Below the pieces are notes generated by a model. It did not search any database. It worked only from the letters and a program-made list of their open reading frames with translations, and was not told the DNA's origin. Source: Dawidia soli (GTDB lineage Bacteria > Bacteroidota > Bacteroidia > Cytophagales > Cyclobacteriaceae). Taken from it: a DNA stretch of 64,000 nucleotides. Below, piece by piece: positions 16,053 to 24,318 of the stretch (position 1 is the first letter of the stretch; each line of letters begins with the position of its first letter). The translations under genes and the position numbers were made by a program. The stretch is taken from the NCBI RefSeq assembly GCF_018598185.1, contig NZ_JAHESC010000042.1:1-64000 (forward strand), read 5' to 3'.

Positions 16053-16505
16053 TTATTCATCGTGGAGTGGGACTCTTTTAATCAAAATAGAATCGTTTGT
16101 ATTTTCATTTGTGACATAAACCTCTTTATTCAGAGCAGCGGCGATGTCGTCGAGGTAATCAACAAGGCTGTCGTGATCTGTCTTTGATCTGAATTCTTTC
16201 GGATTGAGGTCGTTTTCGATTTCGCTACTGTCAAAGAAGTAGCACATGATATTAGTGGAGCCTATTTTAATGCAGGCTTGGATCACTTCTCTTTCGCCGT
16301 TTGAATCCCAGTATTCCTTCACAAGTTTGAAGTCGATCTTGTCATTTGTTATCCCTGTCCTGGCGTCATAAAATTCAACGGTGTATTTTCGATTTACCAA
16401 GTCTATCCATTTTTGCCAGTCTGCCCTGGTTATGTCGAGCACGTAGATGTCTCGCAACGATCCGTCCTCAAAATAAATTTCGTCCTTTAATTCCTGCCAA
16501 TGCAT
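16053..16505 (-). CDS. Low-GC hypothetical protein
   Basis: A 150-aa acidic cytoplasmic protein (MHWQELKDEIYFEDGSLRDI...). The N-terminal 60 residues look like a small beta-rich domain with conserved-looking Trp and Tyr. The rest alternates beta strands and an acidic helix (DSLVDYLDDIAAALNKEVYV). The composition is much A/T-richer than the flanking genes, which points to recent transfer. I recognise no family. The size and acidity resemble immunity proteins, but no toxin is adjacent. Confidence 0.55.
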   Translation of the reverse strand: MHWQELKDEIYFEDGSLRDIYVLDITRADWQKWIDLVNRKYTVEFYDARTGITNDKIDFKLVKEYWDSNGEREVIQACIKIGSTNIMCYFFDSSEIENDLNPKEFRSKTDHDSLVDYLDDIAAALNKEVYVTNENTNDSILIKRVPLHDE

Positions 16506-16524
16506 GTGAGTTTGTTATTGAATC

Positions 16525-16863
16525 CTACAGAAGTTTGAGAAGATCTTTGTTTTTATCGACAACCGCCTGCAGCCGTTTATTCATCTTCTGATACGCCGCT
16601 ACAACCTTGCGGCCGGTTTCGGTCACTTCGGCGTAGCCGCCTTGCTGTCCGCCCTTTTGGGTGATCACAAAAGGTTTGCGGCCGCGGGTGTTCATTTCGT
16701 CTACCATGGCCCAGGCCTTTTTATAGGACATGCCCATCTGGCGGGCCGCCTGGGCGATGGAGCCGGATTCCTGGATCAATTCCAACAGCTCTGCCCGGCC
16801 GGGGCCGAAGAATTTTTCGCCGTCAAGGTCGATCCAGCAGCGGACACGTATTTCTTTTTTCAT
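16525..16863 (-). CDS. ModE-type winged-helix regulator (LysR-like N-terminal domain only)
   Basis: A 112-aa protein with the ModE N-terminal helix-turn-helix: GPGRAELLELIQESGSIAQAARQMGMSYKKAWAMVDEMN. It lacks the C-terminal molybdate-binding (TOBE) domains of full ModE, as is common for such short bacterial proteins. GGQQGGYAEVTETGRKVV is the usual wing. It probably regulates molybdate uptake or cofactor genes, but none of these lie in the window. Confidence 0.85.
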   Translation of the reverse strand: MKKEIRVRCWIDLDGEKFFGPGRAELLELIQESGSIAQAARQMGMSYKKAWAMVDEMNTRGRKPFVITQKGGQQGGYAEVTETGRKVVAAYQKMNKRLQAVVDKNKDLLKLL

Positions 16864-16923
16864 AGGCGGGTATATTTGTTGGTATAGGGGAGTAGTATAT
16901 TATTTTATCATTCTGCGGGATAC

Positions 16924-16973
16924 GCCAGTCTGGAGACTGGCACAATGGTAGGCACAAGTCTGTGACTCGCGCC
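16924..16973. repeat. Double-hairpin intergenic repeat
   Basis: GCCAGTCT/AGACTGGC (16924-16941) forms a perfect 8-bp stem. GGCACAAGTC/GACTCGCGCC (16951-16973) forms a second stem with 8 of 10 pairs. Both share the AGTC core, so the second looks like a decayed relative of the first. Such pairs resemble dispersed intergenic palindromes in Cytophagales. The gap 16864-17031 holds nothing else. Confidence 0.5.
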
Positions 16974-17031
16974 AGAGGCCAATATATATAGGGGTTCGCC
17001 CCTATGACCCCGGACTTGCTTGCGTCGAATA

Positions 17032-18111
17032 TCATTCAAAGCCATAGTTTTCCCCTGGGTCCAATACCCTCAGTTTCCCGTGTATTTTTCCCTCACGCTC
17101 CAACGCCCGCAATACCCGTATGGGTTCGCCGATCGGTTCATCACTCAGGTTGAACGTACCATAGTGCATCGGCACCAACACTTTCGAGCCCAGATCATGA
17201 AAGGCCCGCACGGCGTCGGTTGGCGAAATATGCACCGGGTGCATAAACCACTCCGGCTTATAGGCCCCTACACCGATGATGGCCACATCGATGGAAGGAA
17301 ATGCGGCTCGGGCATCCGCAAAGTGGCTTCCGTAGCCGGTATCACCGCTGAAGTACAATGTATGGTGCTCGCTCTGCAGAACAAACGCACCCCACAGCCG
17401 CTTATTGGTGTCATTGAGCCCGCGCTTTGCCCAGTGGCGTGTGGGCAGAAAGTATATATTCAGGTTGGGTGTGGTGGTATATTGCTGATACCAGCCGGCC
17501 ATTTGGACCGGTGCGCGCCCTACCCACGGGCGCAAGAGCTTTTCCATTTGCAATCCCGTCAGGACGGCCGCCGGGGGGTGGAGCGCCATGACCCTTTTAA
17601 CAGACTCTTCCTGGCAATGGTCGCGGTGATCGTGCGAGATCAACAGGTAATCCAGTGGTGGGAGCGTTTCGGGCGTGAAGGGTGACGGCGTATAGCGGTG
17701 TGTGAGCGGTATATCATAGAATACCGGGTCGATCAGGATGTTTATACCCGCCAGCCGTATAAAAAAAGAAGCATGCCCCAGCCACACGATACAGTCGGCT
17801 GTATCATGAATGAAATGTGTGTCGTGCCGGGTCGTTAACCGAAAGGTGTCGGCTTCTTTCTCTTGTTGTTGCGGTTTTGGTCCGAGCTTCCATTTTAATA
17901 CACTGGAAAGCGTGGGTATATACGGATATTCATGGTTTATAAACCGTCCGCTCCCGTCTACGGGGGTACCGGGCCAATCACCTTTGCAGGTATATAGCGC
18001 GGGATTATACGTGTATTGCGTTGCTCGATCCAAGGCGTGTAAAATAGCAATTGTAGGGGGAAACATAACATTTCCCCAAAAATGATTTGGGATTTGCTTT
18101 TCTTTGGGCAT
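17032..18111 (-). CDS. MBL-fold metallohydrolase (UlaG/NAPE-PLD-like)
   Basis: The start at 18111 gives 359 aa; the frame is open to 18183. The N-terminal region contains the family block GRFINHEYPYIP...LKWKLGPKPQ. The metallo-beta-lactamase motif SHDHRDH (HxHxDH) follows in the middle, with a later GDTGYG and a C-terminal PMHYGTF supplying further metal ligands. Family members hydrolyse phosphodiester or lactone bonds; some act on N-acyl phosphatidylethanolamine. The substrate is not known here. It is divergent from, and shares its start-codon bases with, the next gene. Confidence 0.85.
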   Translation of the reverse strand: MPKEKQIPNHFWGNVMFPPTIAILHALDRATQYTYNPALYTCKGDWPGTPVDGSGRFINHEYPYIPTLSSVLKWKLGPKPQQQEKEADTFRLTTRHDTHFIHDTADCIVWLGHASFFIRLAGINILIDPVFYDIPLTHRYTPSPFTPETLPPLDYLLISHDHRDHCQEESVKRVMALHPPAAVLTGLQMEKLLRPWVGRAPVQMAGWYQQYTTTPNLNIYFLPTRHWAKRGLNDTNKRLWGAFVLQSEHHTLYFSGDTGYGSHFADARAAFPSIDVAIIGVGAYKPEWFMHPVHISPTDAVRAFHDLGSKVLVPMHYGTFNLSDEPIGEPIRVLRALEREGKIHGKLRVLDPGENYGFE

Positions 18112-18562
18112 GGACCTTTTTTTAACGATCGTTCTCGCCCTCAATACCGTTTGGTTTGCTATTGCATTTTGGTTTTTCAGCATCCGGCCACTCCGTGCTG
18201 CGCGGTTGCTGGTGCCCTGGCGAGACCGGCATGAGGCTTCTTTTGCGGTGTTAATTCATGCGCTGCGGTTCCTGGGCGGCATGAACCTGGCGTTGGCGCT
18301 GTATTCGCTGTTATTGTTATTACATCCCGAGATGTGGGATGTGGCCTTGCAGGTGGTTATACCGCTGATGATCTTTGGTGTGGCGCACGGCAGCCAGTTC
18401 TATTTTAATCTGCCCCTGGCCGTTCGCCAGGCACGCGGACAACGTTACCTGTGGCCGGTATGGAACGGGCCGATGCTGGGCATCTTCCTGGTGGATGGTT
18501 TACTCTGCGTGCTGAACTTTGCGTGCAGTATACTTCTGTTTCCGCCGACTATTCCGCACTGA
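18110..18562 (+). CDS. Four-TM membrane protein of unknown function
   Basis: A protein of about 150 aa, with four hydrophobic helices (about residues 2-25, 45-70, 80-100, 120-145). The start is ATG 18110, or TTG 18104 two codons upstream. No family is recognised. The ATG overlaps the divergent MBL start in the palindrome CATG (18109-18112), so at least one of the two genes must start elsewhere or be leaderless. It is convergent with the adenosyltransferase gene, 2 nt away. Confidence 0.55.
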   Translation: MDLFLTIVLALNTVWFAIAFWFFSIRPLRAARLLVPWRDRHEASFAVLIHALRFLGGMNLALALYSLLLLLHPEMWDVALQVVIPLMIFGVAHGSQFYFNLPLAVRQARGQRYLWPVWNGPMLGIFLVDGLLCVLNFACSILLFPPTIPH

Positions 18563-18564
18563 TC

Positions 18565-19113
18565 TTACATGCGGGGCTTCCACGGTGTTTCGGGTGCGTT
18601 CAGGTCCTGTGTCATCTGGCGGGACAATACAAAGAGATAGTCTGAAAGCCTGTTCAGGTATTTGATCACTTCCGAAGGCACGCCTTCTGCGTTATTCAGA
18701 CTGATGATGAGGCGCTCGGCGCGACGGCATACCGTGCGGGCCAGGTGACAGAACGATATCGCCTGGTGACCACCGGGCAATACAAAAAAGCGCAGCGGTG
18801 GAAGGCCCGCTTCCAGGGCGTCAATTTCTTTTTCGAGCAGTTGTGTGTCGGCCTCGGAGAGGGCGGGGATCTTTACTTTGGTGTTACCCGGCTCGGTGGC
18901 CAAAATAGAGCCGATGGTGAACAGGCGGTCTTGTATCTCCACCAACAGGGCCTGGCGGGACTGATTTACCTCCTGGTCGCGTACCAGGCCGATCCACGAG
19001 TTGAGCTCGTCGATGGTGCCATAGGTATCGATGCGCAGGTCGTCTTTGGATACACGTTTGCCTCCGAACAGGGCGGTCGTGCCCTGGTCTCCGGTTTTGG
19101 TATAGATCTTCAT
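18565..19113 (-). CDS. Cob(I)yrinic acid a,c-diamide/cobalamin adenosyltransferase, PduO type
   Basis: A 182-aa protein with the PduO/MMAB signature: [23 protein letters not shown] (ATP-binding loop), [13 protein letters not shown], and FVLPGGH with the C-terminal CRRAER motif. It transfers adenosyl from ATP to cobalt of corrinoids, making adenosylcobalamin. The length equals the family norm. Its ATG overlaps the stop of the upstream ABC ATPase gene by 4 nt, so they form one operon. No cobalamin riboswitch is visible. Confidence 0.95.
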   Translation of the reverse strand: MKIYTKTGDQGTTALFGGKRVSKDDLRIDTYGTIDELNSWIGLVRDQEVNQSRQALLVEIQDRLFTIGSILATEPGNTKVKIPALSEADTQLLEKEIDALEAGLPPLRFFVLPGGHQAISFCHLARTVCRRAERLIISLNNAEGVPSEVIKYLNRLSDYLFVLSRQMTQDLNAPETPWKPRM

Positions 19114-19826
19114 GAATGCACGACGGCCGGTCGGCGGTTGATGGTGTCGTTCTTTTTATCCCATTCGATCAGCCCGTCGCGCAGGCGTATGATGCGGTGG
19201 GCGTAGTGGGCGATGTCGTCTTCGTGTGTTACCATGATGATGGTATTGCCGCGGTCGTGCAGCTCCTGGAACAGGTCCATGATGTCGTACGACGTTTTGG
19301 TATCGAGGTTACCCGTGGGCTCGTCGGCCAGGATGATGGACGGGTTGTTGACCAGGGCCCGGGCAATGGCGACGCGCTGACGCTGACCGCCGGAGAGCTC
19401 GTTGGGCTTGTGGTGATAGCGGTCGGCCAGGTTTACGCTTTCCAGGGCGGCCATGGCGCGGTCTTCGCGTTCGGCTTTGCCGTAGCCGGCATAGATCAGG
19501 GGCAGCGCCACGTTCTCCAGCGCCGATGCGCGGGGCAGGAGGTTGAAGGTCTGAAACACAAAGCCGATCTCCTTGTTGCGAACCTCGGCCAGCTGGTTTT
19601 CGGTCATTTCGCTGACCAGGTGGTTGTTGAGGCGATAGGTGCCGCTGGAGGGGGTATCGAGACACCCCACGATGTTCATCAGGGTCGATTTTCCCGAGCC
19701 TGACGGGCCCATAAACGCCACGTATTCGCCCTTATCGATGGAAATGGTCACATCTTGTAAAGCGTTTACAATGTTGGTACCCATTTTATACACCCTGGCC
19801 AGGTGGCTGGTTTCGATGATCTTCAT
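19110..19826 (-). CDS. ABC transporter ATP-binding protein (MacB/LolD-like)
   Basis: A 238-aa protein with Walker [10 protein letters not shown] (40-48), Q-loop [10 protein letters not shown], signature [14 protein letters not shown], Walker [10 protein letters not shown] and the H-loop MVTHE. The MNIVGCLD segment is typical of the MacB/LolD group, which drives export or lipoprotein release. No permease gene is adjacent, so the partner must lie elsewhere. It is co-transcribed with the adenosyltransferase. Confidence 0.9.
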   Translation of the reverse strand: MKIIETSHLARVYKMGTNIVNALQDVTISIDKGEYVAFMGPSGSGKSTLMNIVGCLDTPSSGTYRLNNHLVSEMTENQLAEVRNKEIGFVFQTFNLLPRASALENVALPLIYAGYGKAEREDRAMAALESVNLADRYHHKPNELSGGQRQRVAIARALVNNPSIILADEPTGNLDTKTSYDIMDLFQELHDRGNTIIMVTHEDDIAHYAHRIIRLRDGLIEWDKKNDTINRRPAVVHS

Positions 19827-19871
19827 GTTGGATTAGTTGACGATTTAACGGCAGAATTACAAATCATATTT

Positions 19872-20759
19872 TCATTGAGACGACGGAGTAGTGATAAAAG
19901 TTTCACATGCCCGGATCACTTCGTCGTCTTTCAGAATGCGGGTGTGGCCGAGCCCCTCCGTACGCAGCAGCCTGGCTGCCGGATACACCCGCACCAGCGC
20001 CTCGGCATGCGCCAGCGATACCTCCCGGTCGCCGGCATCGTGCACGAGCATCAACGGCAGCGGCGCGGGCAGGTGGCGGATAAAATGCAGGGCGGTGAAC
20101 TCGTCAAAGGGCTTGCCATAGGTGCGCAACACATAGGCTTTGAAGAAGGTGCCGGTGGCGGGTGAGCCCTGGATGGCGCGCAGGTATGTTTGGATGATCT
20201 CGTCGCCGATGGTGGGGCTGGCGATGTTGATGAGCTTTTTAACAGGCAAGCCGTGCATCGCGGCCATCAGCACGGCGCCGCCGCCAAAGGAGTGGGCGAT
20301 GATGGCTTCGGGTATGCCTTTCAGCGCAATGATCTTTTGGAGCGTTTCTTCAAATTCAACGATGTGGGTGGTGGTGCCTTGCGAATGGCCATGCGCGGGG
20401 CCGTCAAAGCCGATCACGCTGTACCCCTTGGCCAGCAGTGGTTTTATGAAACGCCGGAACTGCGTGGCGCGACCGGACCAGCCGTGTACGACCAACACGT
20501 ACGGGCTGCCCGCCGGCGGCCCCGCGACCGGGGTGGGACTCCAGGTATAGGCCTGAATGCGTTTGCCGGCGGCTGCGAACGTAAAGGGCTGCGCAAACGA
20601 CTCGGCCTTCTTCTCCTTTTCCGGCACCGGATAGCGCACCGGACGGAAGAACAATCGTACAAAGTAACGGTGGGCAAGGCCCGGCGCAACTTTTTCAACG
20701 CGCGGGTAGGCCCAACGCACAAATTTCAACAGGGCCGGTGTCTGATCCTTTTTTTTCAT
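19872..20759 (-). CDS. Alpha/beta hydrolase
   Basis: A 295-aa protein with an oxyanion-hole motif VHGWSG (91-96) and a nucleophile elbow AHSFGG with Ser157; a late Asp (DAGDREVS) and His (GLGHTRI) complete the triad. FDGPAHGHS is typical of small esterases of this group. There is no signal peptide. The substrate is unknown. Its start and the stop of the NRDE gene overlap by one base. Confidence 0.9.
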   Translation of the reverse strand: MKKKDQTPALLKFVRWAYPRVEKVAPGLAHRYFVRLFFRPVRYPVPEKEKKAESFAQPFTFAAAGKRIQAYTWSPTPVAGPPAGSPYVLVVHGWSGRATQFRRFIKPLLAKGYSVIGFDGPAHGHSQGTTTHIVEFEETLQKIIALKGIPEAIIAHSFGGGAVLMAAMHGLPVKKLINIASPTIGDEIIQTYLRAIQGSPATGTFFKAYVLRTYGKPFDEFTALHFIRHLPAPLPLMLVHDAGDREVSLAHAEALVRVYPAARLLRTEGLGHTRILKDDEVIRACETFITTPSSQ

Positions 20760-21532
20760 CAGGAAGCGGGGTCGACCGTAAAGGTAAAGTCGTTTTGCCG
20801 GTAAGCAAAGGTGCTCAGGTCGTATACCCGTTCGGTATACCGCACGTGGTTGTCGTGGTCCACCAACACTACCGTGGAGCAGCGCGTGCCGTAGTTGCCG
20901 GCTTTGATGAACATCGACGACAGGGCTTCTTCACGTTCTTGTGTCAGGCCGGTGTCGGGCAGCGCGTCTTTGGCCGCGCGGTGCTCGTCGTACAGTGCGG
21001 TGAACAGATCATCGGGCCGGAGGGTCTGCTGCAGCAGGAGCGGTTTGATCTTTTCCTTGCCGCGCACTACTTTGGGCCACGGTGTTTCCAGCAGGTGGTT
21101 GCTGAGCCCGTAGAACCCCGGCGGCAGTGTATCGACGCCTTCTTTATAGTTGGAGTAATACCACAGCTGGTCGGGATGGCCCATCACGAGGTTAAAGCCG
21201 TTATAGCGTTTACCGTTTTGCGCGATGCGTTGCAGATACGCGTCGGGCGCTTCGGGGCCGGTGAGGTAGTCTGAAACCAGCGCGCCGCGGGTGGGCGCCT
21301 GCGGGTCGATGTGCAGCGGGTCGCGGTAGTTGGTCAGCAGGCTGATGCGGCCGCTGCGGGTCATGCCCATCCACGTGCCGCCGCCTTCGAGGTCGCGCCC
21401 GCCGACAAGCGTGGGGTGATCTTCCCAGAAATGGGCGTCCTGGGTTTTGCGCTGATAGAACTCGTCGCGGTTGGTGGCGACAACCAGTTTATAGGTCGGG
21501 TGGACGCCCACCGCAAAGAATGCGAGACACAT
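20759..21532 (-). CDS. NRDE-domain (TANGO2-like) protein
   Basis: A 257-aa protein beginning MCLAFFA, where Cys2 is the putative N-terminal nucleophile after Met removal, followed by the family's name-giving ATNRDEFY motif (about residues 19-26) and GGRDLEGGGTWMG. These are features of the NRDE/TANGO2 family of Ntn-hydrolase fold; the biochemical role is uncertain (haem or lipid handling has been proposed). It has a TATCTTTG box 5 nt upstream. Confidence 0.9.
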   Translation of the reverse strand: MCLAFFAVGVHPTYKLVVATNRDEFYQRKTQDAHFWEDHPTLVGGRDLEGGGTWMGMTRSGRISLLTNYRDPLHIDPQAPTRGALVSDYLTGPEAPDAYLQRIAQNGKRYNGFNLVMGHPDQLWYYSNYKEGVDTLPPGFYGLSNHLLETPWPKVVRGKEKIKPLLLQQTLRPDDLFTALYDEHRAAKDALPDTGLTQEREEALSSMFIKAGNYGTRCSTVVLVDHDNHVRYTERVYDLSTFAYRQNDFTFTVDPAS

Positions 21533-21536
21533 GGTG

Positions 21537-21544
21537 CAAAGATA
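21537..21544 (-). promoter_or_regulatory. -7 box next to the NRDE start (near-leaderless)
   Basis: TATCTTTG on the minus strand ends only 4 nt before the ATG at 21532. Transcription would start at or inside the first codons, which implies a leaderless mRNA or a different -7 box. No -33 TTTG is seen. Confidence 0.4.
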
Positions 21545-21546
21545 GC

Positions 21547-22962
21547 TTACTTGATCCGATACCGGTAATTGCTATTCCACCAAAGCTTTTGCACCCCTCC
21601 GTCTTTATCGCGTTCAAAATATAGCTCTTCGCCCAGCTCGCCGTTGTCGCGAATGCGGCGGAACGTATTGTCTTGTGTGCGTTTCCACAGGATCATGGCA
21701 TGTTTGGGATTGTCGGCCGGCAGGAACATCGTGGCCAGCTTATCGCCCCACGTCGATACCGCAAGCTCGGTGCCCCAGGGCTGGCCGCCGTACAGCCCGC
21801 AGAACGGTGTCAACGAGGGATCTACTTTGTCGGCCGGTTTATCTTCCTCGGCTTTGGTGAACAGGGCGCGCATGCCTTCGAAGTATTTGTTCGGATCGGT
21901 GCCGATCGCATTGATCAGTACGATGAACGCGAGCTTGTCGTCGGGGCTGAGGATGATCAGGCTTTGATAACCGGGGCAATAACCGCTGTGGCTGACAAAG
22001 GTCTTGTTGTCGGTGTGTGTTATTTTGAAACCAAGGCCCCAGCTCGTTTTCCAGTTAGGATCCATGTATTGCACCTGCTGCATCTCTTTCAGCGTTGAGG
22101 CGCGCAGTATTTCCGTATCGTCGTTCTTTTCCAGCAGGCGGAACTGCCACGACGCAAAGCGTGCCAGGTCTTCTACCGTGGAAGTATACCCGGCCGCGGG
22201 CGCAATGCCTTTCGGATCGAACCGTGGTACCGGCCGGCGCTCGCCTTTGCGGCTGAGCTCGCTATAGCCACTTGCCACTTTTTCTTTTTCACCTGCGGGG
22301 AATGTCGTGTGCGTATGGATCAACTGCAGCGGCCGCAGGATGTGCTCTTCCACGTACTGTGTATACGACATGCCGCTGACCTGCTCGACTATATACCCCA
22401 GCAGTGTAATACCGAGATTGCTATACTGAAAATAGGTCGAGGCCGGGTAAAGTGTTTGCTGCTCTTTTATTTTCTCGATGATCTGCTCTTTGGAAGGGAA
22501 GTTGTTCTCGGTCCAATAAGGAAAGTCGACCTCGCGCGGTAAGCCCGACGAGTGCGTCAGCAGGGAACGTATGGTGATGGGAGCGCTGCCCGGATATACC
22601 TGTTTGATCGAGAACCACGGCAGGAGCGAAGCGACGTCGTCGTCGAGGCGCAGCTTGCCGGCGTCGCGCAGCTGCAACACCGCCACCGACGTGAACAGCT
22701 TGGAGATGGAGCAGATGCTATAGAGTGTGCTGGCTTCTGCCGGGATCTTTTTTGCTACATCGGCTTTGCCATAACCTTTACTCCAGATCAGCTCCTGATC
22801 TTTGACGATGCCCACGGAAATGCCGGGCAGCCTGTCGTAGTCGACCTGCGCATCGAACCAGGCATCCAGCAGCTTGATGGCTTCGGCATACGCCGGTGGA
22901 ACCGATTGCGCGTGTGTGTGCACAACGGGAAACAGCAGCAGTATGAGCAAAATTCTTTTCAT
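21547..22962 (-). CDS. Serine beta-lactamase-like hydrolase (S12 family)
   Basis: The ATG at 22962 gives 471 aa with a Sec signal peptide (MKRILLILLLFPVVHTHAQ). The catalytic motif SISK (S85-K88, the SxxK motif) and the tyrosine motif YSN are present, with HSG near residue 330 as the third motif. The C-terminal 110 residues form an extra domain. Periplasmic. Family members are esterases, D-peptidases or beta-lactam-binding proteins; no claim for antibiotic resistance can be made. Confidence 0.9.
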   Translation of the reverse strand: MKRILLILLLFPVVHTHAQSVPPAYAEAIKLLDAWFDAQVDYDRLPGISVGIVKDQELIWSKGYGKADVAKKIPAEASTLYSICSISKLFTSVAVLQLRDAGKLRLDDDVASLLPWFSIKQVYPGSAPITIRSLLTHSSGLPREVDFPYWTENNFPSKEQIIEKIKEQQTLYPASTYFQYSNLGITLLGYIVEQVSGMSYTQYVEEHILRPLQLIHTHTTFPAGEKEKVASGYSELSRKGERRPVPRFDPKGIAPAAGYTSTVEDLARFASWQFRLLEKNDDTEILRASTLKEMQQVQYMDPNWKTSWGLGFKITHTDNKTFVSHSGYCPGYQSLIILSPDDKLAFIVLINAIGTDPNKYFEGMRALFTKAEEDKPADKVDPSLTPFCGLYGGQPWGTELAVSTWGDKLATMFLPADNPKHAMILWKRTQDNTFRRIRDNGELGEELYFERDKDGGVQKLWWNSNYRYRIK

Positions 22963-23096
22963 GACGAGGGTTGTTGGCTTCAATATAGAAGTATCCGGGT
23001 GGGGAGAGGAATTGTTTTCAGGATGAAAGGTTGATACGAGGGCCTCCACGGTTCAGACGTGTCCTCACCGGACGGTGACGGCCGGCGCGGTTGTCG

Positions 23097-23693
23097 CTAA
23101 AACAACTCGAGCTGCTCGGGAAGAAGTGTAAAGGATTTGCGATGGTAGGGGGTAATGCCGCGCTGGCGGATGCCTTCACGGTGTGCGTCTGTAGGGTAGC
23201 CGGCATTCGTTTCCCAGCTGTAGCCGGGGTAATGCGCTGCCAGCGATGTCATCAGGTCGTCGCGGTAGGTCTTGGCCAGGATCGACGCCGCGGCGATCGA
23301 CAGATATTTGCCGTCGCCTTTGATAATGCACTCGTGACGGATGTCGAGGTACGGCACAAACCGGTTGCCGTCAATGAGCAGCAGGGAGGGCATCACGGTA
23401 AGCCGTGCGATGGCGTGGTGCATGGCCTTGAACGATGCGTTCAGGATGTTGATGGTGTCGATCTCTTCGTTGCTGATCTCTGCCACGGCCCAGGCCAGGG
23501 CGTCGCGCTGCACATCGATGCGCAGCAGCTCACGTTCGGCCTTGGTAAGCTGTTTGGAATCGTTTAACAGCGGATGGCTGTATTTTTTTGGGAGCACGAC
23601 GGCCGCCGCCACCACCGGCCCTGCCAGGCAGCCGCGTCCGGCTTCATCGCAACCGGCTTCAATATGATCGTCGGAAAAGGAGGCGAGTAACAT
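23097..23693 (-). CDS. rnhB: Ribonuclease HII
   Basis: A 198-aa protein with the acidic DEAGRG motif (D16, E17), the strand LLIDGN with another catalytic Asp, and SILAKTYRD. It cuts RNA in RNA/DNA hybrids, chiefly at single ribonucleotides. The length matches the family. Confidence 0.95.
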   Translation of the reverse strand: MLLASFSDDHIEAGCDEAGRGCLAGPVVAAAVVLPKKYSHPLLNDSKQLTKAERELLRIDVQRDALAWAVAEISNEEIDTINILNASFKAMHHAIARLTVMPSLLLIDGNRFVPYLDIRHECIIKGDGKYLSIAAASILAKTYRDDLMTSLAAHYPGYSWETNAGYPTDAHREGIRQRGITPYHRKSFTLLPEQLELF

Positions 23694-23760
23694 GAGCGGG
23701 TAAAAATAAGGAAAGTCGGACGCAGAAAAAATGTGATATATTGCCGGCTACGAGTTTTTT

Positions 23761-24318
23761 ATGGCAGAGAAGCGTGCAAACCCTTGGACAACGTTGTCGG
23801 GCGCGGAAAAATATGACAATCCCTGGATCAACGTGACCGAGTACCAGGTCATCAATCCCGGCGGCGGCCGTGGCATCTACGGCAAAGTTCATTTTAAAAA
23901 TAAAGCCATTGGCATTGTTGCGCTCGATGCGGAAGGTTACACCTGGCTGGTGGGACAATTCCGCTATACGCTGGAGGAATTTCACTGGGAAATTCCCGAA
24001 GGCGGCGCGCCCGCCGGGGAGGACCCGCTCGTTGCCGCGCAACGCGAGCTGCGCGAAGAAACCGGCCTGATAGCCCGCAAGTGGTCTGTGCTGGTAAAAG
24101 TGCACACCTCCAATTCGGTAACCGACGAGGAGGGTGTTGTCTTCCTGGCCGAAGACCTGGAGGCGGGGCCTCAAACGTTGGAAGAAAGCGAAGCCGACCT
24201 GCAGGTGCGCCGCGTGCCCTTAAAAGAAGCTGTAGAGATGGTCATGCGCAGTGAAATAACCGACAGCATGAGCATGGTCGGCCTGCTGGCGGTCGCCCGC
24301 ACAAAAGGACTGGCATGA
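23761..24318 (+). CDS. Nudix hydrolase (ADP-ribose pyrophosphatase-like)
   Basis: A 185-aa protein with a perfect Nudix box from G81 to G102 (GX5EX7REUXEEXG: E87, R95-E96, E99-E100). The upstream FHWEIPEGG and the N-terminal beta domain fit the ADP-ribose/sugar-nucleotide subgroup (NudF-like). Overlaps the MATE gene by 4 nt (ATGA), so they are probably coupled. Confidence 0.9.
   Translation: MAEKRANPWTTLSGAEKYDNPWINVTEYQVINPGGGRGIYGKVHFKNKAIGIVALDAEGYTWLVGQFRYTLEEFHWEIPEGGAPAGEDPLVAAQRELREETGLIARKWSVLVKVHTSNSVTDEEGVVFLAEDLEAGPQTLEESEADLQVRRVPLKEAVEMVMRSEITDSMSMVGLLAVARTKGLA

Noticed and set aside
18565-19113. Cobalamin riboswitch upstream of the adenosyltransferase
   Set aside because: The gene overlaps the ABC ATPase gene, and the space before that operon is too short and shows no B12-box.
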